Origin: Actinomycetes bacterium
Lineage (GTDB): Bacteria > Actinomycetota > Acidimicrobiia > Acidimicrobiales > UBA8190
Assembly (NCBI GenBank): GCA_021798135.1
Contig: JAJZYI010000047.1
Span: 1-14,036, forward strand
DNA length: 14,036 nucleotides
Direction: 5' to 3'
The notes under the pieces are model-generated. The model was not told the DNA's origin. It ran no database searches and saw only the letters and a list, made by a program, of their open reading frames with translations. The stretch's first letter is position 1; every line of letters starts with the position of its first letter. A program made the position numbers and the translations under genes. Shown one piece after another: positions 6,519-12,549 of this stretch.

Positions 6519-7762
6519 CGGCAGGCGACCAGGCAGTCGAGCGCCAGCTCGTCGTAGGTCGCGCGGAGCTGGGCGGCCGCCTGGCGCCACGTGTACCGCC
6601 GAGACCGGACCGCCGCTGCCCGGGCGAGGCGCGCGGCGCGCTCGCCGTCGTCGAGCACCGAGGACACCGCCGCCGCGACGGCCTCGGGCGTCGCCGGGTC
6701 GACCAGGTAGCCGGTGGAGCCGTGGTCGACGAGGGTGGTGAGCCCCCCGACGGCGGCCGCCACCACCGGGGTCCCGCAGGCGGCCGCCTCGAGCGCGACC
6801 AGCCCGAAGGACTCCGAGCGGCTCGGCACGACGCACACGTCGGCGGCGCGGTAGTAGCTCGACAGCAGCTCGTGGGGCTGCGGCCGGACGAACCGCACCC
6901 GACCGGCGAGGCCGAGACGGTCGACGAGGCCGCGCAGCTCGTCGACGTGGGCGTGCCCGCGTGGACCGCTCGGTCCGCCGACGACCACCAGCTCGGCCAG
7001 GGGATGCGACCGCAGCAGGGCCAGCGCCTCGACCGCGACCGGCGCGCCCTTGAGCGGCTGGAGCCTGCCGACGAACAGCAGCAGGGGCCCGGCAGGGTCG
7101 AGGCCGACGGCCCGGCGGGCCTGCACCCGGTCCCCAGGGGCGAAGAAGGCGTGGTCGACGCCTGGCGTGACGATCCGCACGCGCTCTGCATCGGCACCGT
7201 AGAGCTCGACGAGCTGGGCAGCCTCGACCGTGCACGACGCGAGCACGACGTCCGAGCAGGCCATGATGGCCGCCTCGGCCTCGGCCCGGCGGTGGGGCTC
7301 GTCGGCCGACACCTCCTCGGGGCTCGCCTCCGCCTTCACGCGGTCGAGCGTGTGGAACGTCGACACCAGGGGCAGGTCGAGCTCGTGCTTCAGGCGGTGC
7401 CCGACCAGGCCCGACAGCCAGTAGTTGGCGTGCACGGCGTCCGGACGCTCGTCGGTGCCGGTGCCGGACCGGAGCAGGCCGAGCACCGTGTCGGTGAACT
7501 CGTCGACGACCTCGGGCAGCGTCTCCTTCGGGATCGCGGCGAGCGGGCCGGCTGGGACGTGGTGCACCCGGAAACCCGGCTCCACCTGCACCGCCGCGGG
7601 CAGGTCGGCCGAGTCGGCCCGGGTGTAGACGTCACACTCGACACCGGCGCGCGCCAGTGCCGACGACAGCTCGCGGACGTAGACGTTCATGCCGCCACCG
7701 TCGCCCGTGCCCGGCTGGGCCAGGGGCGAGGTGTGCAAGCTGATCACGGCCAGTCGTCGCAC
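6515..7762 (-). CDS. mshA: D-inositol-3-phosphate glycosyltransferase MshA (mycothiol biosynthesis)
   Basis: MshA is a retaining GT4-family (GT-B fold) enzyme that transfers GlcNAc from UDP-GlcNAc to 1L-myo-inositol-1-phosphate, the first step of mycothiol synthesis in actinobacteria. The 415-residue protein has the MshA-type N-terminus LAVISLHTSPLAQPGTGDGG and GMNVYVREL (about 4-32), HANYWLSGLVGHRLK (111-125), STFHTLDRVK (134-143), the nucleotide-diphosphate-binding VGRLQPLKG (231-239, R233 and K238) and the GT4 E-x7-E motif ESFGLVALE (317-325). The start is GTG 7762, which gives the family N-terminus; no strong Shine-Dalgarno is seen. Its stop overlaps the YbjN-domain gene by 4 nt, and the XRE regulator lies 87 nt upstream on the same strand. 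Confidence 0.95.
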   Translation of the reverse strand: MRRLAVISLHTSPLAQPGTGDGGGMNVYVRELSSALARAGVECDVYTRADSADLPAAVQVEPGFRVHHVPAGPLAAIPKETLPEVVDEFTDTVLGLLRSGTGTDERPDAVHANYWLSGLVGHRLKHELDLPLVSTFHTLDRVKAEASPEEVSADEPHRRAEAEAAIMACSDVVLASCTVEAAQLVELYGADAERVRIVTPGVDHAFFAPGDRVQARRAVGLDPAGPLLLFVGRLQPLKGAPVAVEALALLRSHPLAELVVVGGPSGPRGHAHVDELRGLVDRLGLAGRVRFVRPQPHELLSSYYRAADVCVVPSRSESFGLVALEAAACGTPVVAAAVGGLTTLVDHGSTGYLVDPATPEAVAAAVSSVLDDGERAARLARAAAVRSRRYTWRQAAAQLRATYDELALDCLVACR

Positions 7763-7849
7763 CGTCGTCGGAGCCTACAGGGCGTGCCCCGCCCGATGCC
7801 CCCCGGGGGTGCCGGGACGGCCCGCCCGGCTCCGGGTCCCAGCTCGGGC

Positions 7850-8284
7850 TCAGCCCGCTTCGCCCGCCCGCTCCGACGGGGCGGGACCGGCCACACCAGG
7901 CTGCCGGTCAGCGGCGCCGTCGTCGGCGCGGGCGACGCCGTTCTCGTGGAGGAACGACAGGTAGATCCGCACCAGCGCCTGCTTCTGCTCCTCGCGAAGC
8001 AGCGAGTCCGACAGGATCTGGCGGACCAGGTCACGGTGCTCGTGGTGCTCGTCGAGGATGCCCGCTCGCACGTACAGGGTCTCCGCCGAGATCCGCAGCG
8101 CTCGGGCGATCTGCTGCAGGATCTCCGCCGACGGTCTGCGCAGGCCCCGCTCGATCTGGCTCAGGTAGGGGTTGGAGATGCCGGCGAGCTCGGACAGCCG
8201 CCGGAGCGACAGCCGTGCCGTGCTCCGCTGCTCGCGGATGAACTCGCCCAGCTCCCGCCAGCGGTCGGGGATCTGGGCCGTCAC
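7850..8284 (-). CDS. XRE-family helix-turn-helix transcriptional regulator
   Basis: This is a 144-residue DNA-binding protein. Residues 11-66 form a Cro/cI-type HTH: LGEFIREQR, then LSLRRLSELAGISNPYLSQIERG (25-47, helices 2-3), then RRPSAEILQQIARALRIS. A second helical segment (LDEHHEHRDLVRQILSDSLLREEQKQALVRIYLSFL, 77-112) is probably for dimerisation, followed by a disordered Gly/Ala/Pro tail. The start is GTG 8284, 31 nt after the rsiG-like stop, so the two are probably co-transcribed. Small XRE proteins of this length with the same layout occur in other actinobacteria (for example Rv0474 of M. tuberculosis, from memory). Targets cannot be read from the sequence; the nearest downstream gene is mshA. 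Confidence 0.88.
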   Translation of the reverse strand: MTAQIPDRWRELGEFIREQRSTARLSLRRLSELAGISNPYLSQIERGLRRPSAEILQQIARALRISAETLYVRAGILDEHHEHRDLVRQILSDSLLREEQKQALVRIYLSFLHENGVARADDGAADRQPGVAGPAPSERAGEAG

Positions 8285-8315
8285 GACGCGGCGGCTCGTT
8301 GCGCTGGGCTGCCGC

Positions 8316-8861
8316 TCAAGCGAGCAGCTCGTCGGGCGACGCGCCGCCGCTCTTGTAGCGGCTGACGATCTCCGCCTGGAGCCGGTCGATCCGCTCGTGC
8401 AGCGAGCGCCGCTGCTGGGACACGCGGGCCTCGAACGTGGCCAGGCGCTCGGCCGCGGAGCGGAGCTCCCCCTCGGACATCTGCGCCAGGCTGGCGACGT
8501 GCGCGGCGTCGATCACCTCGTCGAGCTCGGCCGTCAGGTCGCCCTCCTCCAGATCCGGGGCGAGCTGCGCCGGGAGGCGCCCGTTGCCGGCCGGCCGCGG
8601 CGGCCCCGCCGCCATGATGGCGCCGAGCTCGCCCACCAGCTCCTGCAGGTCGACGTCGCCCCCCTCGTCCTCGCGGCGGTCGAGGTAGGCGTGGATGATG
8701 TCGAGGCGCCCCTGGGCCAGGCGCCGCAGGAAGGACACGGCCGTCTCCGCCCGCTGGCACTCCGCCCGCATCGCCCGGATCTCCGGCAGGGTGCGGTCGC
8801 CCATGCCGTCGAGGTAGTCGCCGGCCAGCACGCGCTGGAGCTCAGTCTCGAGCCTGGTCAT
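8316..8861 (-). CDS. rsiG: RsiG-type c-di-GMP-responsive anti-sigma factor ('aerial mycelium formation protein')
   Basis: In Streptomyces, RsiG binds cyclic di-GMP and in that state sequesters the sigma factor WhiG through an antiparallel coiled coil. The published c-di-GMP motif is E-x3-S-x2-R-x3-Q-x3-D, present twice. Here the first copy is exact: E39, S43, R46, Q50, D54 (ETAVSFLRRLAQGRLD). The second is at E144, S148, R151, H155, D159 (EARVSQQRRSLHERID), identical in spacing but with His for Gln. The 181-residue protein is predicted helical, with an acidic and Pro/Gly linker between (about 62-115), and no membrane segment. The ATG at 8861 was chosen as the first Met before the helical region. 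No whiG-like sigma gene is in the window, so its partner is unknown. It sits between the sodX-like gene (104 nt upstream) and the XRE gene. Confidence 0.86.
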   Translation of the reverse strand: MTRLETELQRVLAGDYLDGMGDRTLPEIRAMRAECQRAETAVSFLRRLAQGRLDIIHAYLDRREDEGGDVDLQELVGELGAIMAAGPPRPAGNGRLPAQLAPDLEEGDLTAELDEVIDAAHVASLAQMSEGELRSAAERLATFEARVSQQRRSLHERIDRLQAEIVSRYKSGGASPDELLA

Positions 8862-8965
8862 CGGCGACGATCGTACCGCGGGCGAGCACCGGGCGGACCG
8901 TGCGGCACCGCTCGCGCGCACCGCCCGCCGCCGGGGTGGCACCGGGCGATCGGCGGGCGGGACGG

Positions 8966-9373
8966 TCAACGGACGGGCCCGGCCCGCGACGCCGGCGCGT
9001 AGCGGCGGACCACGATGCCGACCACGTCGGCGGCGGGGACCCACCCGAAGGCCCGGCTGTCCGTGCTGGCATCCGGGTCGTCACCGCGCACGTCGAGGCG
9101 GTCTCCGTCCACCGCCGCCACGCGCTTCACGAGCAGGCGGGACCGTCGGCGGGGGTCGCGTACCGCCACGACGTCCCCGGGCCGGGGACGGCGGTGCCGC
9201 GCCACCATCAGCCGGTCGCCCGGAAGCAGCGTCGGGACCATGCTGCGCCCCTCCACCGACACCCGCCTCGGCTGCCATCGGGCGGCGAGCACGGCGCCGG
9301 CGCCGATGCCGGCGGCGACCGCGGCCGCCATCGGAGCGAGCCAGGCTGCGGGAGCCTGCCGGGTCACGGCCAC
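8966..9373 (-). CDS. sodX: S26-family signal peptidase, probable nickel-SOD maturation protease SodX
   Basis: This small membrane-anchored serine/lysine protease probably removes the N-terminal propeptide of Ni-SOD so that the new N-terminal His can coordinate nickel. The 135-residue protein has one hydrophobic segment (about 11-31), then the S26 box GRSMVPTLLPGDRLMV (42-57) with nucleophile Ser44, PGDVVAVRDP (65-74), LLVKRVAAVDGD (80-91) with general base Lys83, and a closing RGDDPDASTDSRAFGWV (96-112). This is the short S26 form expected of the Ni-SOD maturation family, and sodN starts 233 nt away on the other strand. Start candidates are GTG 9373 and GTG 9367, both inside the first copy of the 37-bp tandem repeat. 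A general signal peptidase is a possible alternative, but the size and neighbour favour SodX. Confidence 0.88.
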   Translation of the reverse strand: MAVTRQAPAAWLAPMAAAVAAGIGAGAVLAARWQPRRVSVEGRSMVPTLLPGDRLMVARHRRPRPGDVVAVRDPRRRSRLLVKRVAAVDGDRLDVRGDDPDASTDSRAFGWVPAADVVGIVVRRYAPASRAGPVR

Positions 9374-9495
9374 GACCTGCCGGGCGAGGGACGGGTCCGG
9401 TCGCGGCCACGCCCCGCTGGACGAGGGACGGGTCCGGTCACGGCCACGACCTGCCGGGCGAGGGACGGGACCGGGTCACGGCCACGACCTGCTGG
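9362..9495. repeat. Four tandem 37-bp repeats between sodX and sodN
   Basis: Copies start at 9362, 9399, 9436 and 9474 (periods 37, 37, 38). Each opens GGTCACGGCCACGACCTGCC or a close variant and ends GAGGGACGGGTCC. Copy 2 differs at several positions (for example CGCGGCCACGCCCCGC), and copy 4 is cut short after about 22 bases. Copy 1 includes the sodX start codon, so the minus-strand string GTGGCCGTGACC that begins sodX recurs in copies 3 and 4. The array fills most of the divergent intergenic region. I see no unrelated spacers between units, so it is a minisatellite rather than a CRISPR. Whether the units bind a regulator is unknown. Confidence 0.9.
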
Positions 9496-9592
9496 GTAAG
9501 GTGAGCGATGGGCGCACTGCCGCCCACTGTGACCGATGGCGGTTGCCTACGCTGACCGGCAGCGGTCTCGACGGACCGATCCACCTCTCGAC

Positions 9593-9599
9593 AAAGGAG
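9593..9599 (+). promoter_or_regulatory. Ribosome binding site of sodN
   Basis: AAAGGAG lies 7 nt before the ATG at 9607 and is one of the clearest Shine-Dalgarno sequences in the window. It decides between two nearby ATGs: 9602 is only 2 nt from the Shine-Dalgarno and in the wrong frame, while 9607 opens the Ni-SOD frame. Confidence 0.85.
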
Positions 9600-9606
9600 C
9601 CATGCC

Positions 9607-10026
9607 ATGCGCATCGCCGACCGACTGCTGGCCACGCTCGACCGTGTCTCGGCCCCCCGGACCGTGTCCGCACACTGCGACCTCCCCTGCGGCGTGTACG
9701 ACCCGGCCCAGGCCCGGATCGAGGCCGAATCGATCAAGAACATCATGCAGAAGCACAACGACTCTTCCGACACGGCGTTCCAGACGCGGGCGATCGCCAT
9801 CAAGGAAGAGCGCGCCGAGCTCGTCAAGCACCACCTGTGGGTCCTGTGGACCGACTACTTCAAGCCGGAGCACCTGGAGCAGCACCCCCAGCTGCACGAC
9901 CTGTTCTGGAAGGCGACCAAGACGGCCGGCGAGGCGAAGAAGACGACGGACGTGGCCGTGGCGGAGCGCCTGCTCCAGCAGATCGCCGAGATCGACAAGA
10001 TCTTCTGGGCGACCAAGCAGGCCTGA
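9607..10026 (+). CDS. sodN: Nickel superoxide dismutase SodN (precursor)
   Basis: SodN dismutates superoxide to oxygen and hydrogen peroxide using a Ni(II/III) centre in a hexamer of four-helix bundles. The 139-residue precursor has a 22-residue propeptide (MRIADRLLATLDRVSAPRTV then SA), followed by the nickel hook HCDLPCGVYDPAQA (23-36). After cleavage His23 becomes residue 1, with the ligands Cys2 and Cys6 and the conserved Tyr9. The mature length of 117 residues equals that of the Streptomyces enzyme. The rest (QARIEAESIKNIMQKHND, then HHLWVLWTDYFKPEHLEQHP, then LLQQIAEIDKIFWATK) fits the helical bundle. The propeptide resembles no Sec or Tat signal, so the enzyme is expected in the cytoplasm. 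A probable maturation protease gene is divergent upstream; strong hairpins follow the stop. Confidence 0.98.
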   Translation: MRIADRLLATLDRVSAPRTVSAHCDLPCGVYDPAQARIEAESIKNIMQKHNDSSDTAFQTRAIAIKEERAELVKHHLWVLWTDYFKPEHLEQHPQLHDLFWKATKTAGEAKKTTDVAVAERLLQQIAEIDKIFWATKQA

Positions 10027-10038
10027 GCGACGGGAACC

Positions 10039-10056
10039 GGCGGGCGGCCGCCCGCC
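10039..10056 (+). terminator. Perfect GC palindrome just after sodN
   Basis: GGCGGGCGGCCGCCCGCC is fully self-complementary and starts 13 nt after the sodN stop. It could form a hairpin in the mRNA, but there is no long T-run behind it (TGCTT only), so it is at best an actinobacterial U-poor terminator or an mRNA-stabilising stem. Confidence 0.45.
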
Positions 10057-10076
10057 TGCTTCCGACGGGATCCGGA

Positions 10077-10117
10077 GCGCCGGGCGTCCCGGGCCGAGTG
10101 CCCGGGGTGCTCGGCGC
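10077..10117. terminator. 18-bp stem, 5-nt loop hairpin between sodN and the convergent DksA-like gene
   Basis: The left arm 10077-10094 (GCGCCGGGCGTCCCGGGC) pairs with the right arm 10100-10117 (GCCCGGGGTGCTCGGCGC) over 18 positions, three of them G-T type pairs, with loop CGAGT. It lies between the convergent ends of sodN and the DksA-like gene, where a bidirectional terminator would be expected. There is no T-tract on either side. Confidence 0.55.
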
Positions 10118-10224
10118 CCGCCGCGTCCGGCCACACCCGCCGCGATGCGCTGGCACGGGACGTGCCGGTCGCCGGCGATGCGAGCAGGCAAGGCCCGTCG
10201 ACCGGCGCCCTGGCGGCGGTCACC

Positions 10225-10782
10225 TCAGGTCGCAGGCAGCGGCAGGTGGTCCGGGCAGCGCGTGGCCGTCGGGCGGCGCGCCAGCTCGTCGTCGTCGATC
10301 GGCCCGCCGCACGCCTCGCAGGTGCCGTACGCTCCTTCGGCCAGCCGGTCGAGGGCCAGCTCGACGTCGGCGAGGTCGGCCTGCACGGCCTGCAGCTCCA
10401 CCCGGAGCGAGGCGTCGGGATCGTCGCCGGGCTCGGAGCCGACCGGCTCCAGCCGGCCCGCACCGGCCACCTGGCGCGGCGAAGCCGGGTCCTGCCCGAA
10501 CCCGGCAACGGCTGGCACGCCTGCCTCGTTCCCGCCGTCAGCGGTCTCCGCGCCGTCACCGCCCGCCTCGCGGCCGAGGCTGCCTCCGTCCACCGCCCCG
10601 CCGCCATCTCCCGCCTCGCGGCCGAGGCTGCCGCCGTCCACCGCGCCGTCACGGCCCGCCTCGCGGCCGAGGCTGCCGCCGTCGTGAGGACCGGCGGCGT
10701 CGCCCGGCGCCGGACCCTGCGTGCCCGTGCCGCCCTCTGCCCCAGGCCCCGGCGCCGGCCGACCTGCCGTCCACGTCTCCAT
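10225..10782 (-). CDS. DksA/TraR-family zinc-finger protein with repeated N-terminus
   Basis: The C-terminal 70 residues look like the DksA/TraR family, whose members bind RNA polymerase through its secondary channel. A helical stretch LRVELQAVQADLADVELALDRLAEGAYG (126-153) is followed by the zinc-finger region TCEACGGPIDDDELARRPTA (154-173) and RCPDH (175-179). The finger would be C155-x2-C158 and C176-x2-H179, so the usual fourth Cys is His. The N-terminal 120 residues are low-complexity, Gly/Ala/Asp-rich, and contain three copies of DGGSLGREAG (34-43, 49-58, 65-74). The ATG at 10782 is used because it is the first Met, but it has no good Shine-Dalgarno; a GTG start near residue 90 or 105 would give a protein of normal size without the repeats. 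It converges on sodN. Function beyond the family is unknown. Confidence 0.78.
   Translation of the reverse strand: METWTAGRPAPGPGAEGGTGTQGPAPGDAAGPHDGGSLGREAGRDGAVDGGSLGREAGDGGGAVDGGSLGREAGGDGAETADGGNEAGVPAVAGFGQDPASPRQVAGAGRLEPVGSEPGDDPDASLRVELQAVQADLADVELALDRLAEGAYGTCEACGGPIDDDELARRPTATRCPDHLPLPAT
10562..10683 (-). repeat. Three in-frame 45/48-bp repeats in the DksA-like gene
   Basis: The string CCCGCCTCGCGGCCGAGGCT recurs at 10562, 10610 and 10655 (spacing 48 and 45 bp), each followed by GCCKCCGTC and, in two copies, by CACCG. On the minus strand each codes DGGSLGREAG. The 3-bp difference in period keeps the reading frame, which suggests this segment is translated, or at least was when it expanded. 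Confidence 0.85.
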
Positions 10783-10805
10783 GGCGCGAGATGGTACCGA
10801 CCTGG

Positions 10806-10840
10806 GCAGCCGACGGGGTCTCCGCGAGCCCCCCGGCTGC
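10806..10840 (-). terminator. Possible hairpin terminator after the CAP-domain gene
   Basis: GCAGCCG-AC-GGGG (10806-10818) can pair with CCCC-C-CGGCTGC (10829-10840), giving 7 + 4 pairs around a small internal loop and a 10-nt loop. It begins about 20 nt beyond the stop of the minus-strand CAP-domain gene, before the DksA-like start. There is no T-run. Confidence 0.35.
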
Positions 10841-10859
10841 CGGTGCTGTCACGTGCCGG

Positions 10860-12515
10860 TCAGCTCATGGAGCCGTGGAAGGGCACGCCGAAGCTGTAGA
10901 CCCCGCCGCTGGCGGAGACCTCCCAGTACCCCGCGCTCGAGGGGGCGGCCATGGCGACCATGGGCGTCCGCAGCGCCTGGCCGCCGGTCGAGCCCCGGAA
11001 GGGTGCGTCGCCGAAGGCGAAGATGCCCCCGTCCGACGCCACCATCCAGTAGCCGCCGCCGCCGGGGACCGCCGCGATCCCGACGATGGGCCGGGACAGC
11101 GTGATGCCGCCGGTGGACCCGTAGAACCCGGCGTCGCCGAAGGCGAAGACACCCCCGTCCGACGCCACCTCCCAGTAGCCCCGCCCGTCCTGCGTGGACG
11201 CGATCCCGACGATGGGACGGTTCAACGGCCGGCCGCCCATGGACCCGTAGAAGCCGGCGTCGCCGAAGGCGAAGATCCCCCCGTCCGACGCCACCTCCCA
11301 GTAGCCGCGCCCGTCGGGCGTAGCGGCCATGGCGACGATCGGCCGGTTGAGCGGCTGGCCGCCCATGGACCCGTAGAAGCCGGCGTCGCCGAAGGCGAAC
11401 ACCCCTCCGTCGGACGAGACCAGCCAGTAGCCCTGCCCGCTGGGCGTCGCCACCAGGTCGACGATCGGCGCCGACAGGGGCTGCCCGGCCATCGACGCGT
11501 AGAACCGGGCGTTTCCGAAGGCGAACACGCCTCCGTCGGACGACGCCAGCCAGTAGCCGCCGCCGCCGGGTGTGGGGGCTATGGCGACGGCCGGCGCCAG
11601 CAGGCCCGCTCCGCCCGGCGAGCCCGGGATGTCGGGCAGCTCCTCGTTCCAGGTGAACGCCACGGTCTGGGCGCCCGACGTGTCGACGAGCAGCTCGGCC
11701 CACGCCGGGTACCCCTGCCAGCCGGTCGGGTCGAAGCCCGTGCCCATCAGGCACTCCTGGCAGGCCAGGTTGAGCAGCACGTTGTCCCGGTGCCCCCAGC
11801 AGCCCGGGGCGCCGGCGGTCGGGCAGTCGACGTTGGAGGAGCCCGGGCCGTCGTCGTACATCCACAGGTACACGACCTCGAGCGGGTTGCCGATGGCGCC
11901 ACCCCAGTTCGAGCCCCACAGCGACCAGGGATAGCCCGCCGGCGGTGTCGGGTCGTTGCCGTCGGCGGCACCGGCGGCGGCGGCCTGGTCGAGGGACACC
12001 GACATGGCGGTCAGCGGCGGCAGGCCTCGAACCGTGCGCTCCAGGTTGGTGGCGACGAACAGCTGCTCCTGGGGCGTCAGCTGGTACCAGTTGAGCGGGA
12101 GCACCATGCCGGGCAGCCCCTCGGTGGCCCGAGCGGCGTCGATGGCCTTGACGGTGGCGTCGACGCAGGTGGTGGAGTCGTCGTAGGCGGTGCCCGAGCA
12201 GCTGTCGAAGAAGTTCGGGGACGGCGCGATGTTCGCCGGCGGGTTGGCCGGCGGCAGGATGCCCTGCTGGGCGTGCGGGTACGCCCTCGTGACGGGCTTC
12301 GGTTGCCCGGCCGGCAGCGCGTCGGCACGGGCGGGGACCGACCCCGCGGCCCGCGCCCCGGCGGCCGGCACGGGACGGGCGGGACCGAGCGCCGCCGGCA
12401 CCAGCGCGCCTGCCGTGGCCACTACGGTCATGAGGATCCCCGACCACCATGGGCGCGGACGTCGGTCTGGCAACGCCGGTCCGGGGCCCCCCGCCCACTC
12501 ACGAGACTGCAGCAT
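10860..12515 (-). CDS. Secreted CAP-domain protein with six C-terminal 42-residue 'GYW/SDGG/FAFG' repeats
   Basis: This 551-residue exported protein has a basic n-region (RRPRP, 18-22) followed by the hydrophobic stretch WWSGILMTVVATAGALVPAA (23-42). A Pro/Ala-rich linker leads to a CAP (SCP/PR1-like) domain at about 148-290: QEQLFVATNLERTVRGLPPL (149-168), an inner WSLWGSNWGGAIGN (197-210), VVYLWMYDDG (214-223) and CWGHRDNVLLN (239-249). Six Cys at 106, 117, 231, 239, 252 and 255 could form disulfides. Residues 307-551 are six repeats with core GYW-x3-SDGG-[VI]FAFGDA-x-FYGS, the last degenerate and shortened. The fold of the repeats may be propeller-like, but that is inference. The start is ATG 12515; an internal ATG at residue 29 follows GGGGA but would remove the basic n-region. 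A divergent lipoprotein gene begins 34 nt away. No enzymatic role can be assigned. Confidence 0.85.
   Translation of the reverse strand: MLQSREWAGGPGPALPDRRPRPWWSGILMTVVATAGALVPAALGPARPVPAAGARAAGSVPARADALPAGQPKPVTRAYPHAQQGILPPANPPANIAPSPNFFDSCSGTAYDDSTTCVDATVKAIDAARATEGLPGMVLPLNWYQLTPQEQLFVATNLERTVRGLPPLTAMSVSLDQAAAAGAADGNDPTPPAGYPWSLWGSNWGGAIGNPLEVVYLWMYDDGPGSSNVDCPTAGAPGCWGHRDNVLLNLACQECLMGTGFDPTGWQGYPAWAELLVDTSGAQTVAFTWNEELPDIPGSPGGAGLLAPAVAIAPTPGGGGYWLASSDGGVFAFGNARFYASMAGQPLSAPIVDLVATPSGQGYWLVSSDGGVFAFGDAGFYGSMGGQPLNRPIVAMAATPDGRGYWEVASDGGIFAFGDAGFYGSMGGRPLNRPIVGIASTQDGRGYWEVASDGGVFAFGDAGFYGSTGGITLSRPIVGIAAVPGGGGYWMVASDGGIFAFGDAPFRGSTGGQALRTPMVAMAAPSSAGYWEVSASGGVYSFGVPFHGSMS
10863..11597 (-). 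repeat. 126-bp coding repeats (six units) in the CAP-domain gene
   Basis: Five full units of 126 bp (42 residues) and one shorter unit of 35 residues are joined head to tail up to the stop codon. At DNA level the strings GACCCGTAGAAGCCGGCGTC and CCGAAGGCGAAGAT or its variants recur every 126 bp. The middle units (residues 349-474) are nearly identical, pointing to recent duplication or gene conversion, while the first and last are more diverged. Confidence 0.9.
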
Positions 12516-12549
12516 GCCGTGGTTATCGACGCAGAAGTTGTGACGTTTA
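12516..12549. promoter_or_regulatory. Short divergent intergenic region between the CAP-protein and lipoprotein genes
   Basis: Only 34 bp separate the two assigned starts. The stretch and the first codons to its right (about 12525-12575) are clearly less GC-rich than the surroundings, containing GTTATCGACG, GAAGTTGTGACGTTTAG and ATCGATTGATCG. A shared divergent promoter overlapping the coding starts is likely, but I cannot fix -10 and -35 boxes with confidence. Confidence 0.35.

Noticed and set aside
7798..7812. CCCCCGGGGG palindrome between the XRE and mshA genes as a terminator
   Set aside because: There is no room for a loop in the perfect part and no T-run; short GC palindromes are common by chance here.
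7850..8861. rsiG-like and XRE genes as a toxin-antitoxin pair
   Set aside because: The upstream protein has clear RsiG c-di-GMP motifs and no toxin fold; the XRE protein has no antitoxin features.
9362..9495. Possible CRISPR array
   Set aside because: The 37-bp units are contiguous with no unique spacers, and no cas gene is present.
9528..9553. TGTGAC / TACGCT as sodN promoter boxes
   Set aside because: The spacer is only 14 bp and both boxes match weakly, so it was not annotated.
9602..9606. First ATG after the sodN Shine-Dalgarno
   Set aside because: It is only 2 nt from GGAG and in a frame that does not encode Ni-SOD; the ATG at 9607 has ideal spacing and gives the known propeptide.
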